A DNA stretch of 7,060 bases from JBDZUZ01 sp040255445 (GCA_040255445.1 JBDZUZ010000175.1:1-7060), one strand, 5' to 3'. Counted from the first letter of the stretch, positions 1-6,061 are shown. The notes: a model not told the origin generated them from the letters alone. Numbers and translations: made by a program.

Positions 1-1927
1 CCTTGGCCTCCATCGCGTGGGCTTCCCAGGTGGTGTAGCGGTTGTGCTTCTCGATCCAGGCGGAGAGATCGGGGTAGGCGTAGTGCAGGAACTCGTGGCG
101 GAGGTAGCCGGCCTCGCCGCTGCTGAGCACGACATGCTCGTGGACTTCGTTGTCGCCGCTGCCGGTGTCGCCCAGCGTGCCGATGCGCTCGTAGCGGCCG
201 ACGGCGTGCTTGAAGAGGCGGACGTTCCAGCTTGGGTAGTAGCCGCAGCCCTTGAGCCAGCGGGTCATGAACATGAAGCGGCGGTTGACCCAGAAGCCAT
301 CGCCGCAGCCGGGCTTGGCTTCGCCGGTCGGCTTCCACTGGCCGGTGACGACCTGGCGGATTTCTTCGGCGAGCTCGGGGGTCATGTACTCGTCGGCGTC
401 GAGGATCATGACCCACTCGTTCTTCCACGGTACTTCTTCGAGGGCCCAGTTCTTCTTCTTGGGCCAGCCGGTCTGGCGGTTGTAGTGGAACTGGTAGACA
501 TCGGCGCCCATCGCCTGGCTGAGCTCGATGGTGCGGTCGGTGCTCTGGGAGTCGACGACGACGAGCTCGGTGGCCCACTCGACGCGGCGGAGGCACTCGA
601 CGATGTTGCGTTCCTCGTTCTTGACAGGGACGAGGATGGAGACGGGCACGCTGCCGACCGCGGGCCATTTGCCGGGCGGGAAGCGGTGGGGGTCGAGCTG
701 GCGGGCGAGTTCATCGGCCTGCGGCCGGCGCGGTTCGGCGGTGGGCGGTTCGCCGTCGGCGGGTTTGCCGGCGTGCGTGAGCACGCGCGCGGTGGTTGGC
801 GCGGGGCCGTTGGCGGAGGGGATAGGGACGGTGTGGGGCGGGCCGACGGCGATGGCGGGGCGGGGCGCGGGCTGGTCCGCCGCGGCGGTTGTGGTTGCGG
901 CTTTCTGCTGCGCTGCGCCGTTGGTGGGCGCGGGCGTCACACCAGAGCCATCGCCGGCGGTGACGGTGGCGCGGCCTTCGGGGACGGCGAGGCCGACGGT
1001 GGCGGGCTTTGGCGCGCGGTCGGCTTCGATCGTTGCTTTGGTCGCGCGGATCTCGGCGAGCTTGAGGGTGATGAAGAGGTCGTAGGTGGCGAGGAGGAGG
1101 CAGAAGCGCAGGCCGGCGACGCCGTCCAGGATGCCCAGCCGGAGGATGTACATGTAGATGAAGCGGAAGATGCCGGAGAGCGGGAGGCGCGGGAGGACGT
1201 TGCGCTTGAGCCAGCGGCGGGTGGCGATGCCGATCTCGAGGGGGCCGGCATCGGCCTTGCCGTGCTGAGCGCGTTCGCGGTGGAGTTCGCGGGCTTCGAG
1301 GGTGGAGTAGCGATTGTGTTTGGCGATGAAGTGTTCGAGGCCGCGGCGGTCCTCGTGGAGCATCATGTGGCGGAGGCGGCGGGTGGGGCCGTCGACGACC
1401 ATGTGCTCGTGGACTTCGCGGTCTTCGTAGTGGGCCTTGCCGCGTTTGAAGAGGCGGAGGTTGTAACTGGGGAAGTAGCCGCAGTGGCGGATGGGTTTGC
1501 CCAGGAAGTAGGTGAGGCGGTTGACGTAGAAGCCGGCCTGCTCGATGTTCCCCGGATTGCCCGCGGCGATCTGCATCATCTCATCGCGGAGCTCGGGGGT
1601 GACACTCTCATCGGCGTCGAGGATGAAGACCCAGTCTGCCTTGAGGGGCAGGTTGTCGAGCGCCCAGTTCTTCTGGCGGGCGTAGCCGAGCCAGGGGCGG
1701 ACGACAACGTTGGCTCCGGCTTCCTTCGCGATCTCGCGGGTACGGTCGGTCGATTCGGAATCGACGACGTGGACGGCATCGGCCCAGTCGATGACGCTGG
1801 CGAGGGCGTGGGGGAGGTTCGCCTCTTCGTTGAAGGCGGGGATGATGACTTCGATATTGCTGGTTCGGCGCGCGGTGGCGGTCTGCGTGGCGGGTGTGGT
1901 GTCGGGCTGTCCGCTGGTGGATTGCAC
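1..1927 (-). CDS. Tandem double-domain GT2 glycosyltransferase (WaaE/LgtF-like), 3' end off the window
   Basis: I translated this frame by hand from the GTG at 1927 to base 1 and found no stop: 642 codons, C-terminus beyond the left edge. Module 1 (residues ~25-295) has the GT-A opening VIIPAFNEE, the nucleotide-site motif VVDSESTDRT (54-63), QKNWAL, the DxD-type LDADE (103-107), EVHEHMVV, KHNRYSTLEARE (203-214) and a hydrophobic C-terminal stretch (~252-289), as in WaaE/LgtF-type enzymes that add sugars to lipid-linked cores at the inner membrane. An Ala/Pro/Thr-rich linker (~296-425) leads to module 2, which repeats the same motifs: ILVPVKNEER, VVVDSQSTDRT, KKNWALEE, LDADE (509-513), NEVHEHVV and KHNRYTTWEAH. 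GTG 1927 follows a purine-rich GAGAAGAG with a 5-nt spacer and lies 25 bp after the GT4 stop, so the two are probably cotranscribed. Donor, acceptor and linkage cannot be read from sequence. Two separate genes would need a stop in the linker, and there is none. Confidence 0.92.
   Translation of the reverse strand, partial: MQSTSGQPDTTPATQTATARRTSNIEVIIPAFNEEANLPHALASVIDWADAVHVVDSESTDRTREIAKEAGANVVVRPWLGYARQKNWALDNLPLKADWVFILDADESVTPELRDEMMQIAAGNPGNIEQAGFYVNRLTYFLGKPIRHCGYFPSYNLRLFKRGKAHYEDREVHEHMVVDGPTRRLRHMMLHEDRRGLEHFIAKHNRYSTLEARELHRERAQHGKADAGPLEIGIATRRWLKRNVLPRLPLSGIFRFIYMYILRLGILDGVAGLRFCLLLATYDLFITLKLAEIRATKATIEADRAPKPATVGLAVPEGRATVTAGDGSGVTPAPTNGAAQQKAATTTAAADQPAPRPAIAVGPPHTVPIPSANGPAPTTARVLTHAGKPADGEPPTAEPRRPQADELARQLDPHRFPPGKWPAVGSVPVSILVPVKNEERNIVECLRRVEWATELVVVDSQSTDRTIELSQAMGADVYQFHYNRQTGWPKKKNWALEEVPWKNEWVMILDADEYMTPELAEEIRQVVTGQWKPTGEAKPGCGDGFWVNRRFMFMTRWLKGCGYYPSWNVRLFKHAVGRYERIGTLGDTGSGDNEVHEHVVLSSGEAGYLRHEFLHYAYPDLSAWIEKHNRYTTWEAHAMEAK
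653..1042 (-). other. Low-complexity Ala/Pro/Thr-rich interdomain linker of the double GT2
   Basis: About 130 residues (~296-425 of the fusion) join the two GT2 modules. They are dominated by Ala, Pro, Thr and Gly, lack GT2 motifs and have no predicted hydrophobic segment. The reading frame stays open throughout and third positions remain mostly G or C, so the stretch looks translated rather than like a decayed intergenic region. It probably acts as a flexible or extended spacer. The last ~25 residues (QADELARQLDPHRFPPGKWP and following) look more ordered and may be a cap on module 2. Confidence 0.7.
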
Positions 1928-1952
1928 GCGTGCTCTTCTCTGTGTTGGTTGT

Positions 1953-3227
1953 TCAGCGGGCCTGTGAAGGTTGAGCGTGGGGCGCGGTGGGAGCGGCGTC
2001 GGGGCGGGGCAGGCCGCGGGTCACGACATCGCAGTACTTGCCGCAGAGGTTGCCCTTGGAGAGGTCGGTGGCGACGGCGCTGGCGGCGCGGCGGCCCATT
2101 TCTTTGAGCTCGTCCTTGGGCGTCGCGGCCATTTCTTCGATGGTGCGGACCGCGCCGTCGGCATCGCCGTGGCGGAGGTGCCAGCCGACCTGGTGCTTCG
2201 CGATGATGTCGGACACGTGGCAGGGGTTGGGGCCGAGCAGCAGGATCGGCCGCGAGACAGCCATAGCGCCGTAGACCTTGCAGGGGTGGACGATGCCGAC
2301 GACGCCGTCGCCGATCGAGACCACGTGCACATCCGCGGCGGAGAGGGAGTACTTGATCTCGGAGAGGGGTTGGTAGGGCAGCGAGCGGATGTTCTTGACG
2401 CCCTTGGCGATGCGGGCCTCGACATCCTTCTTGGCGTTGCCGCCGCCGATGAACATGAAGACGAGGTTGTCGCGGTGCTGCAGACGCTCGGCGGCGTCGA
2501 GCACGGTGCCGATGGGGTTGGCGGGGCTGTGGTTGCCCGAGTACATGACGACGAACTTGCCTTCGAGGCCGTGGGCCTTGCGGAAGGGGTTGTCGGCGTG
2601 GGGGATGTCGCGGATCTCGTGTTCGTGGGGCCAGGGCGGGAGGATGGTGGTCTTGTCTTTGACCGGCACGCCCTTCTTCTCGACGCGTTCGAGCATGAAG
2701 CGGTCGAGCATGATGATGTCGGCCGCGCGCTTGAGGATGGTGCGGTTGAAGAATTCGAAGACACGGACGGGGAAGGAAGTTTCGCCGAGGATGCCCATCG
2801 CGACCATCTGGTCGGGGTTGAGATCCATGAGCCAGTACTTCACGGGGACGCCGCGGAGCCGGCTGAGCCAGGCGCCGGCGAAGCCGCAGAAGGGGGGCGA
2901 GGTCGAGACCATGATGCCGGCGAGGTTGCGGGTGAAGAGTCCGCGGAGGAAGGCCTGCAGGATGAAGAGCCACTGCGCGAGGAGGCGCACGGCGATGCTG
3001 GACTTGCCGAAGGAGGAGAGCGGGAGCCGGCGGACATCGACGCCGTCGAGCGCTTCGCGCGATGGGTACTTTTTCGATGGATCGTCGTAGCCGCGTGCGG
3101 AGGCGTAGACGATGACGCGGTAGCCGCGGCGGGCGAGTTCGATGGCGGAGTCGGCGACGTGCTGCCCGACGCTGGCGGGGTCGGGGACGTAGACCTGTGA
3201 GATGATGAGGATGGTGGGCTTGGGCAC
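1953..3227 (-). CDS. GT4-family glycosyltransferase (WcaI/WbuB-like)
   Basis: GT-B fold, retaining-type glycosyltransferase of 424 aa, the usual size for the family. The N-terminal Rossmann half begins TILIISQVYVPDPASVGQH (residues 5-23), the acceptor-side opening typical of WbuB/WcaI-like enzymes, followed by KYWLMDLNPDQ (130-140). The C-terminal donor-binding half starts near KFVVMYSGNHSPANPIGTV (224-242), has FIGGGNAKKD (259-268) and ends in the nucleotide-sugar loop GIVHPCKVYGAMAVSRPILL (311-330). The glutamate often found in that loop is Gly here, which I recall as common in this subgroup. The last ~20 residues are a Pro/Ala-rich tail. The frame is open to a GTG at 3266, but I prefer GTG 3227: the 13 extra codons have poor third-position GC (CTT, TCT, ACA, GGT, AGA, CCT) and overlap a terminator-like hairpin, and family members start a few residues before the first beta strand. 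Neither start has a clear Shine-Dalgarno. It probably adds a sugar to an undecaprenyl-linked surface glycan; donor unknown. Confidence 0.9.
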   Translation of the reverse strand: MPKPTILIISQVYVPDPASVGQHVADSAIELARRGYRVIVYASARGYDDPSKKYPSREALDGVDVRRLPLSSFGKSSIAVRLLAQWLFILQAFLRGLFTRNLAGIMVSTSPPFCGFAGAWLSRLRGVPVKYWLMDLNPDQMVAMGILGETSFPVRVFEFFNRTILKRAADIIMLDRFMLERVEKKGVPVKDKTTILPPWPHEHEIRDIPHADNPFRKAHGLEGKFVVMYSGNHSPANPIGTVLDAAERLQHRDNLVFMFIGGGNAKKDVEARIAKGVKNIRSLPYQPLSEIKYSLSAADVHVVSIGDGVVGIVHPCKVYGAMAVSRPILLLGPNPCHVSDIIAKHQVGWHLRHGDADGAVRTIEEMAATPKDELKEMGRRAASAVATDLSKGNLCGKYCDVVTRGLPRPDAAPTAPHAQPSQAR

Positions 3228-3253
3228 AGGTCTGGCACCGGGGGAGCGTGTGC

Positions 3254-3293
3254 GGGAAGAAAGCACGCGGCGGGGCGGTGGCCCGGCCGCGTG
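3254..3293 (-). terminator. Terminator-like hairpin after the GDP-mannose epimerase gene
   Basis: In the minus-strand transcript, CACGCGGC (3293-3286) pairs perfectly with GCCGCGUG (3271-3264). After a single C/C mismatch, GGGC pairs with GCCC around a CACC tetraloop, giving 12 paired bases in 30 nt. A pyrimidine run CUUUCUUC follows directly (3263-3256). The hairpin starts 13 nt after the epimerase stop. It may end or attenuate transcription before the GT4. The U-tract is imperfect, so partial read-through is plausible. Confidence 0.5.
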
Positions 3294-3306
3294 TGTGGTT
3301 GGTTGA

Positions 3307-4665
3307 TCAGCGGGCGGCGGACTTCTTGCCGGCTTTCGCCCCCGACTTCTTGGCTGCGGGCTTGGCGACGGCCTTCTTGCCGGAGGGCTTCTTCACCGAT
3401 GCGGCTTTGGCGGGCGCGGCCTTGGCGGCTGACTTCTTGGCCGCGGGCTTCGCTGCGGCTTTCTTCGCCGCGGGCTTGGGGGCGGGCTTGGCGCTCTTGG
3501 TGGGCTTGGCAGCGGAAGGGGCCTTGCCTGAAGGGGCTTTGCCGCGGAGGTTGTAGCCGGCGGGGATGCCCTGCTTCCAGGTGTCCATGTTCTTGGACTC
3601 GGGGTTGAAGCCGTCGCCGGGGATCGGGTGGCTGCCCTTGGTGAAGTTGGAGACAGCGCTCAAGTGCGCGGTCTTGGCATCGTACTTGGCGGTGAACTCG
3701 TCGTAGATCCAGCGGTAGGTCTTCTCCATGCCGTCGCGCAGGCGGGTGTTGGGCTCCCAGCCGAGGTAGTTCTCGATCTTGGTGTTGTCGGAGTTGCGGC
3801 CGGCGACGCCCTTGGGCGCATCGAGCTTGTACTTGCGCTCGAGCTTGACGCCGGCGACTTCCTCGGCGATGTCGACGAGCTGGTTGATCGAGACGAGCTC
3901 GCTGCTGCCCAGGTTGATGGGCTCGAGGATGTTGCTGTGCGTGATGCGCTGGATGCCTTCGACGCAGTCGTCGACGTACATGAAGGAGCGCGTCTGGGTG
4001 CCATCGCCCCAGATCTCGATCTCGTGCTTGCCGCTCACCACCGCGGCGATCACCTTGCGGCAGATGGCGGCGGGGGCCTTCTCGCGGCCGCCTTCCCACG
4101 TGCCCTCGGGGCCGTAGACATTGTGAAAGCGGGCGACGCGGGTGTGCAGGCCGAAGTCCTCGCGGAAGTGGCGGCACATGCGCTCGGAGAAGAGCTTCTC
4201 CCAGCCGTAGCCGTCTTCGGGCAGGGCGGGGTAGGCATCGGCTTCCTTGAGTGCGGTGACGTTGGGGTCCTTCTGCTTGTCGGCGTTGTAGACGCAGGCC
4301 GAGGAGGCGTAGAAGAACTTCTCGACGCCGGCTTCCTGCGCGGCGAGGATCATGTGGGTGTTGGTGAGGACGCTGAGCATGCACAGCGCCTTGTTGTTCT
4401 CGATGAAGCCCATGCCGCCCATGTCGGCGGCGAGCTGGTAGACCTCCTGCGCGCCCTTGCAGACGCGGCGGCAGTTGAGGAAGTCGCGCATGTCGCCCTC
4501 GACGGGGCCGGCGAAGTTCTGGGCCTTCTTGTGGACTTGGTACCACTCGCTGAGGGGCTTGATGTCCGCAGCGCGGACCTTGTAGCCCTGGGCGAGCATG
4601 TCCTTGACCAGGTGGCCACCGATGAAACCGCCCGCACCCGCGACGACGACAACGCCTTTGCTCAC
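3307..4665 (-). CDS. GDP-mannose 3,5-epimerase with histone-H1-like Lys/Ala/Pro C-terminal tail
   Basis: 452 aa from GTG 4665. Residues 1-~330 match the plant GDP-mannose 3,5-epimerase family, which converts GDP-D-mannose to GDP-L-galactose (and GDP-L-gulose) using bound NAD. Visible features are the Rossmann motif GAGGFIG (10-16); LAADMGGMGFIENN (78-91); FFYASSACVY (117-126) with proposed catalytic Cys124; YGWEK with Tyr153 and Lys157; RFHNVYGPEGTWEGGREKAP (179-198) with Lys196; WGDGTQTRSF (219-228); and GRNSDN (289-294), whose Arg probably binds the diphosphate. The Cys-to-Lys (33) and Lys-to-Lys (39) spacings equal those I recall for the Arabidopsis enzyme (C145, K178, K217). Residues ~331-375 are a short extension and ~376-452 a basic low-complexity tail. 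The frame stays open upstream, but AGGGAG seven bases before GTG 4665 and the Rossmann strand starting at residue 4 fix the start. It lies between a GDP-fucose-synthase-like gene and glycosyltransferases, consistent with donor supply for a surface glycan. Confidence 0.93.
   Translation of the reverse strand: MSKGVVVVAGAGGFIGGHLVKDMLAQGYKVRAADIKPLSEWYQVHKKAQNFAGPVEGDMRDFLNCRRVCKGAQEVYQLAADMGGMGFIENNKALCMLSVLTNTHMILAAQEAGVEKFFYASSACVYNADKQKDPNVTALKEADAYPALPEDGYGWEKLFSERMCRHFREDFGLHTRVARFHNVYGPEGTWEGGREKAPAAICRKVIAAVVSGKHEIEIWGDGTQTRSFMYVDDCVEGIQRITHSNILEPINLGSSELVSINQLVDIAEEVAGVKLERKYKLDAPKGVAGRNSDNTKIENYLGWEPNTRLRDGMEKTYRWIYDEFTAKYDAKTAHLSAVSNFTKGSHPIPGDGFNPESKNMDTWKQGIPAGYNLRGKAPSGKAPSAAKPTKSAKPAPKPAAKKAAAKPAAKKSAAKAAPAKAASVKKPSGKKAVAKPAAKKSGAKAGKKSAAR
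3310..3540 (-). other. Histone-H1/AlgP-like lysine-alanine-proline tail of the epimerase
   Basis: The last ~77 residues (376-452) contain about 23 lysines, no Asp or Glu, and otherwise almost only Ala, Pro, Ser and Gly. Imperfect repeats of the form KPAAKK and KKSAAK recur (e.g. residues 397-402, 406-411 and 435-440). Such tails are known from eukaryotic linker histones, bacterial H1-like proteins, AlgP, and C-terminal extensions of some HU and topoisomerase proteins. There they bind nucleic acid or other polyanions. The tail is in frame with the catalytic domain and ends in a normal TGA. Confidence 0.9.
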
Positions 4666-4670
4666 AACCA

Positions 4671-4678
4671 CTCTCCCT
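4671..4678 (-). promoter_or_regulatory. Shine-Dalgarno that fixes the epimerase GTG start
   Basis: The minus strand reads AGGGAGAG at 4678-4671; AGGGAG is separated from GTG 4665 by seven bases, near-ideal spacing. This rules against the long upstream extension of the frame. An in-frame GTG at 4671 would overlap the purine run and is less likely. It is the clearest ribosome binding site in the window. Confidence 0.7.
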
Positions 4679-4680
4679 GC

Positions 4681-4698
4681 CGCGGCGTGTCTGCCGCG
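4681..4698 (-). promoter_or_regulatory. Small stem-loop just upstream of the epimerase ribosome binding site
   Basis: In the transcript, CGCGGC (4698-4693) pairs with GCCGCG (4686-4681) around a 6-nt loop AGACAC, two bases before the Shine-Dalgarno AGGGAG. It could modulate translation initiation or mRNA stability. Short GC stems also arise by chance in this composition, so support is weak. Confidence 0.25.
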
Positions 4699-4933
4699 TT
4701 CGCTGATGGAATTGCCCGCGTGTTCACCCTTCGCGGGGCTGGGTTCGTTCGGAGGATACTCGCTCGGGATGTCCCGCCGCGGCGTGTGCGCGTGTGAAAG
4801 GCGCGTGTGGACGCGGCGATGCCGCCCGGAACGGGGCAACGACCCCGGTACGAGCGGCACATGGCCCAAGATCGGCCTGATCGCGGCGTGACTCAACCCG
4901 GGACGCGGGCGAGGGGCGATTCTCGGGTGGGAT

Positions 4934-4956
4934 CGCCGCGTGAAAATTGCGCGGCG
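4934..4956 (-). terminator. Hairpin directly after the fucose-synthase-like gene, no U-tract
   Basis: Six bases after the TGA at 4965-4963, the transcript has CGCCGCG (4956-4950) pairing perfectly with CGCGGCG (4940-4934) around the 9-nt A/U-rich loop CAAUUUUCA. The stem is 7 bp, all G/C. No U-run follows, so it is not a classical intrinsic terminator; it may stabilise the 3' end or act with Rho. Its position right behind a stop and its AT-rich loop in a GC-rich region make chance less likely. Confidence 0.4.
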
Positions 4957-4962
4957 GGGGGT

Positions 4963-5961
4963 TCAGGCGCGGGGGAGCGTGGAGCGGTACCAGGCGACGG
5001 TGGCGGCGAGGCCCTCTTCGAGGCCGATCTCGGCGGTGAACCCCAGCAATTCCCGGGCGCGGGTGACATCGAGAACGCGCTGGCTGACGCCGTCGCCCTT
5101 GCTGTGGTCCCACTCGATGCGGCCGGTGAAGCCGCTGAGGCGGGCGATGGCCTCGGCGAGGGTGCGGATGGTGGTGGGGTGGCCGGAGCCCAGATTGATG
5201 GGGGTCGCATCGGCGATGCGTTCGGCGGCGGCGAGGACGCCCTCGGCGGCGTCTTCTACATAGAGGAAGTCGCGGACGGGGCTGCCGGTACCCCAGCAGA
5301 CGACCTCGGGGGCGTACTGGTCGGCGGCATCGCAGAAGCGGCGGATGAGGGCGCCCGCGGCGTGGGAGCGGTTGGGGTCGGCGATGTTGTCGCCGGGGCC
5401 GTAGAGGTTGACGGGGATGACGTAGCTGGAGTGGAGGCCGTGCTGGGCGTGGTAGGCGCGGAGCATTTCGAGGAGGGCGAGTTTGGCGAGGCCGTAGGGG
5501 GCGATCTCGGGGTCGGGGCGGCCGGTGAAGAGGGAGTCTTCGTGGTAGGGGAGCGGGGCCGCGGACGGGTAGGAGCACATGGTGCCGACCTGGATGAAGC
5601 GGCCTTCGCGGCGGGCGAAGTCGCCGGAGGCTGCGTCGATGAGGTTGGCGCCGATGATGAGGTTGTCGTGGAACATCCGCGCGGGCTCAGCGCGGTTGAG
5701 GCCGATGCCGCCGACATACCCAGCGCAGTTGATGATGACGGTGGGGCCTGCGCCGTTGAAGGAGTTCTGCAGGAGAGCGCGGGCCTGCGCGGGGTCGCAG
5801 AGGTCGTGGTCGCGCGACCGGGGGGCGAGGATGGCGTCGGCGGGGACGCCGCGGTCGTGGAGGGCTTGCGCAACATGGCGGCCGAGGAAGCCCGCGCCGC
5901 CGGGGATGAGGATGCGGGCGGAGGGCCAGGGGAGGGTTGGGGAAAGTGGTCGCGTGGTCAT
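4963..5961 (-). CDS. fcl: GDP-L-fucose synthase-type NAD(P)-dependent epimerase/reductase
   Basis: 332 aa, close to the ~310-320 of the family. Fcl converts GDP-4-keto-6-deoxy-D-mannose to GDP-L-fucose by 3,5-epimerisation and NADPH reduction in the cytoplasm. Visible features are the Rossmann motif GGAGFLG (21-27); RSRDHDLCDPAQ (48-59), aligning with the Fcl stretch RSxxELDLTD; CAGYVGGIGLNRAEP (79-93); GTMCSYP (126-132) with the catalytic Cys129 but Thr127 where Ser is usual; YGLAK with Tyr156 and Lys160; NLYGPGDN (185-192); His200 and Arg207/208 in SHAAGALIRRF, matching the Fcl catalytic His and substrate Arg; RDFLYVEDAAEG (230-241); and WDHSKGDG (284-291). ATG 5961 is the only usable start before the Rossmann strand. 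It lies inside a tandem repeat, has no Shine-Dalgarno, and its first codons (CGA, CCA, CTT) are atypical for the gene. No gmd partner is in the window, so a different 4-keto GDP-sugar substrate is possible. Confidence 0.85.
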   Translation of the reverse strand: MTTRPLSPTLPWPSARILIPGGAGFLGRHVAQALHDRGVPADAILAPRSRDHDLCDPAQARALLQNSFNGAGPTVIINCAGYVGGIGLNRAEPARMFHDNLIIGANLIDAASGDFARREGRFIQVGTMCSYPSAAPLPYHEDSLFTGRPDPEIAPYGLAKLALLEMLRAYHAQHGLHSSYVIPVNLYGPGDNIADPNRSHAAGALIRRFCDAADQYAPEVVCWGTGSPVRDFLYVEDAAEGVLAAAERIADATPINLGSGHPTTIRTLAEAIARLSGFTGRIEWDHSKGDGVSQRVLDVTRARELLGFTAEIGLEEGLAATVAWYRSTLPRA

Positions 5962-6008
5962 CGGGAAAGTGGTCGCGTGGTCACGTGGTCATGTGGTCGC
6001 GTGGGAAG
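5940..6008. repeat. Octamer array GTGGTC(GC/AT/AC) with a 21-bp direct repeat, overlapping the fcl start
   Basis: Plus-strand units are GTGGTCGC (5946), GTGGTCAT (5954), a 7-bp interruption CGGGAAA (5962-5968), then GTGGTCGC (5969), GTGGTCAC (5977), GTGGTCAT (5985), GTGGTCGC (5993) and a decayed GTGGGAAG (6001-6008). The block 5940-5960 recurs exactly at 5963-5983: 21 bp identical, 23 bp apart. The CAT of the unit at 5954 is the ATG start of the fucose-synthase-like gene on the minus strand, so its first residues are encoded by repeat DNA. Confidence 0.9.
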
Positions 6009-6061
6009 GCAGTGCGCGTTGCGGTTACGGTCGCGGCTCCGCGCTCCTGTCTCTTCCCTTT

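Larger units (their letters stand above)
4666..4962 (-). other. 297-bp intergenic leader between the two epimerase-family genes
   Basis: I see no convincing gene here. The epimerase frame stays open to a TTG at 4896, but the extra ~77 residues (Arg/His/Pro-rich) show no domain and sit upstream of a good Shine-Dalgarno. The stretch holds a hairpin next to the upstream stop, another next to the downstream ribosome binding site, and a 12-bp direct repeat (4679-4690 and 4776-4787) that may be chance in such GC-rich DNA. No convincing -35/-10 pair was found, though a promoter for the epimerase could lie here. Confidence 0.55.

Noticed and set aside
17..2107. 696-codon plus-strand open frame, Gly/Ala/Val/Asp-rich
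   Set aside because: It is antisense to the GT2 gene. Its composition is what results from reading the complement of codons with G/C third positions; it has no recognisable domain, while the minus strand has full GT2 motifs.
1576..2973. 465-codon minus-strand frame overlapping the GT4 and the start of the GT2
   Set aside because: Arg/Pro/His-rich out-of-frame product; the GT4 and GT2 frames on the same strand carry the conserved motifs.
1971..3200. 409-codon plus-strand frame opposite the GT4
   Set aside because: Same antisense effect; acidic, Val/Gly/Asp-rich with no motif, and the minus strand encodes a well-conserved GT4.
3228..3266. Earlier GTG start for the GT4 at 3266
   Set aside because: It lies within a terminator-like hairpin, its 13 codons have poor third-position GC, and no ribosome binding site precedes it. 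Not fully excluded.
3628..4797. 389-codon plus-strand frame opposite the epimerase
   Set aside because: Antisense shadow of the GDP-mannose epimerase; no domain and codon usage mirrors the real gene.
4832..4847. Hairpin CGGGG/CCCCG in the intergenic gap
   Set aside because: Only 5 bp with no U-tract; expected by chance in such GC-rich sequence.
4666..4896. N-terminal extension of the epimerase to a TTG at 4896
   Set aside because: The ~77 extra residues are low-complexity Arg/His/Pro without family similarity, and AGGGAG sits seven bases before GTG 4665 directly ahead of the Rossmann strand.
6032..6046. Short palindrome CGCG-GCTC-CGCG between the two repeat arrays as a lysS terminator
   Set aside because: A 4-bp stem with no T-run; too weak to call.
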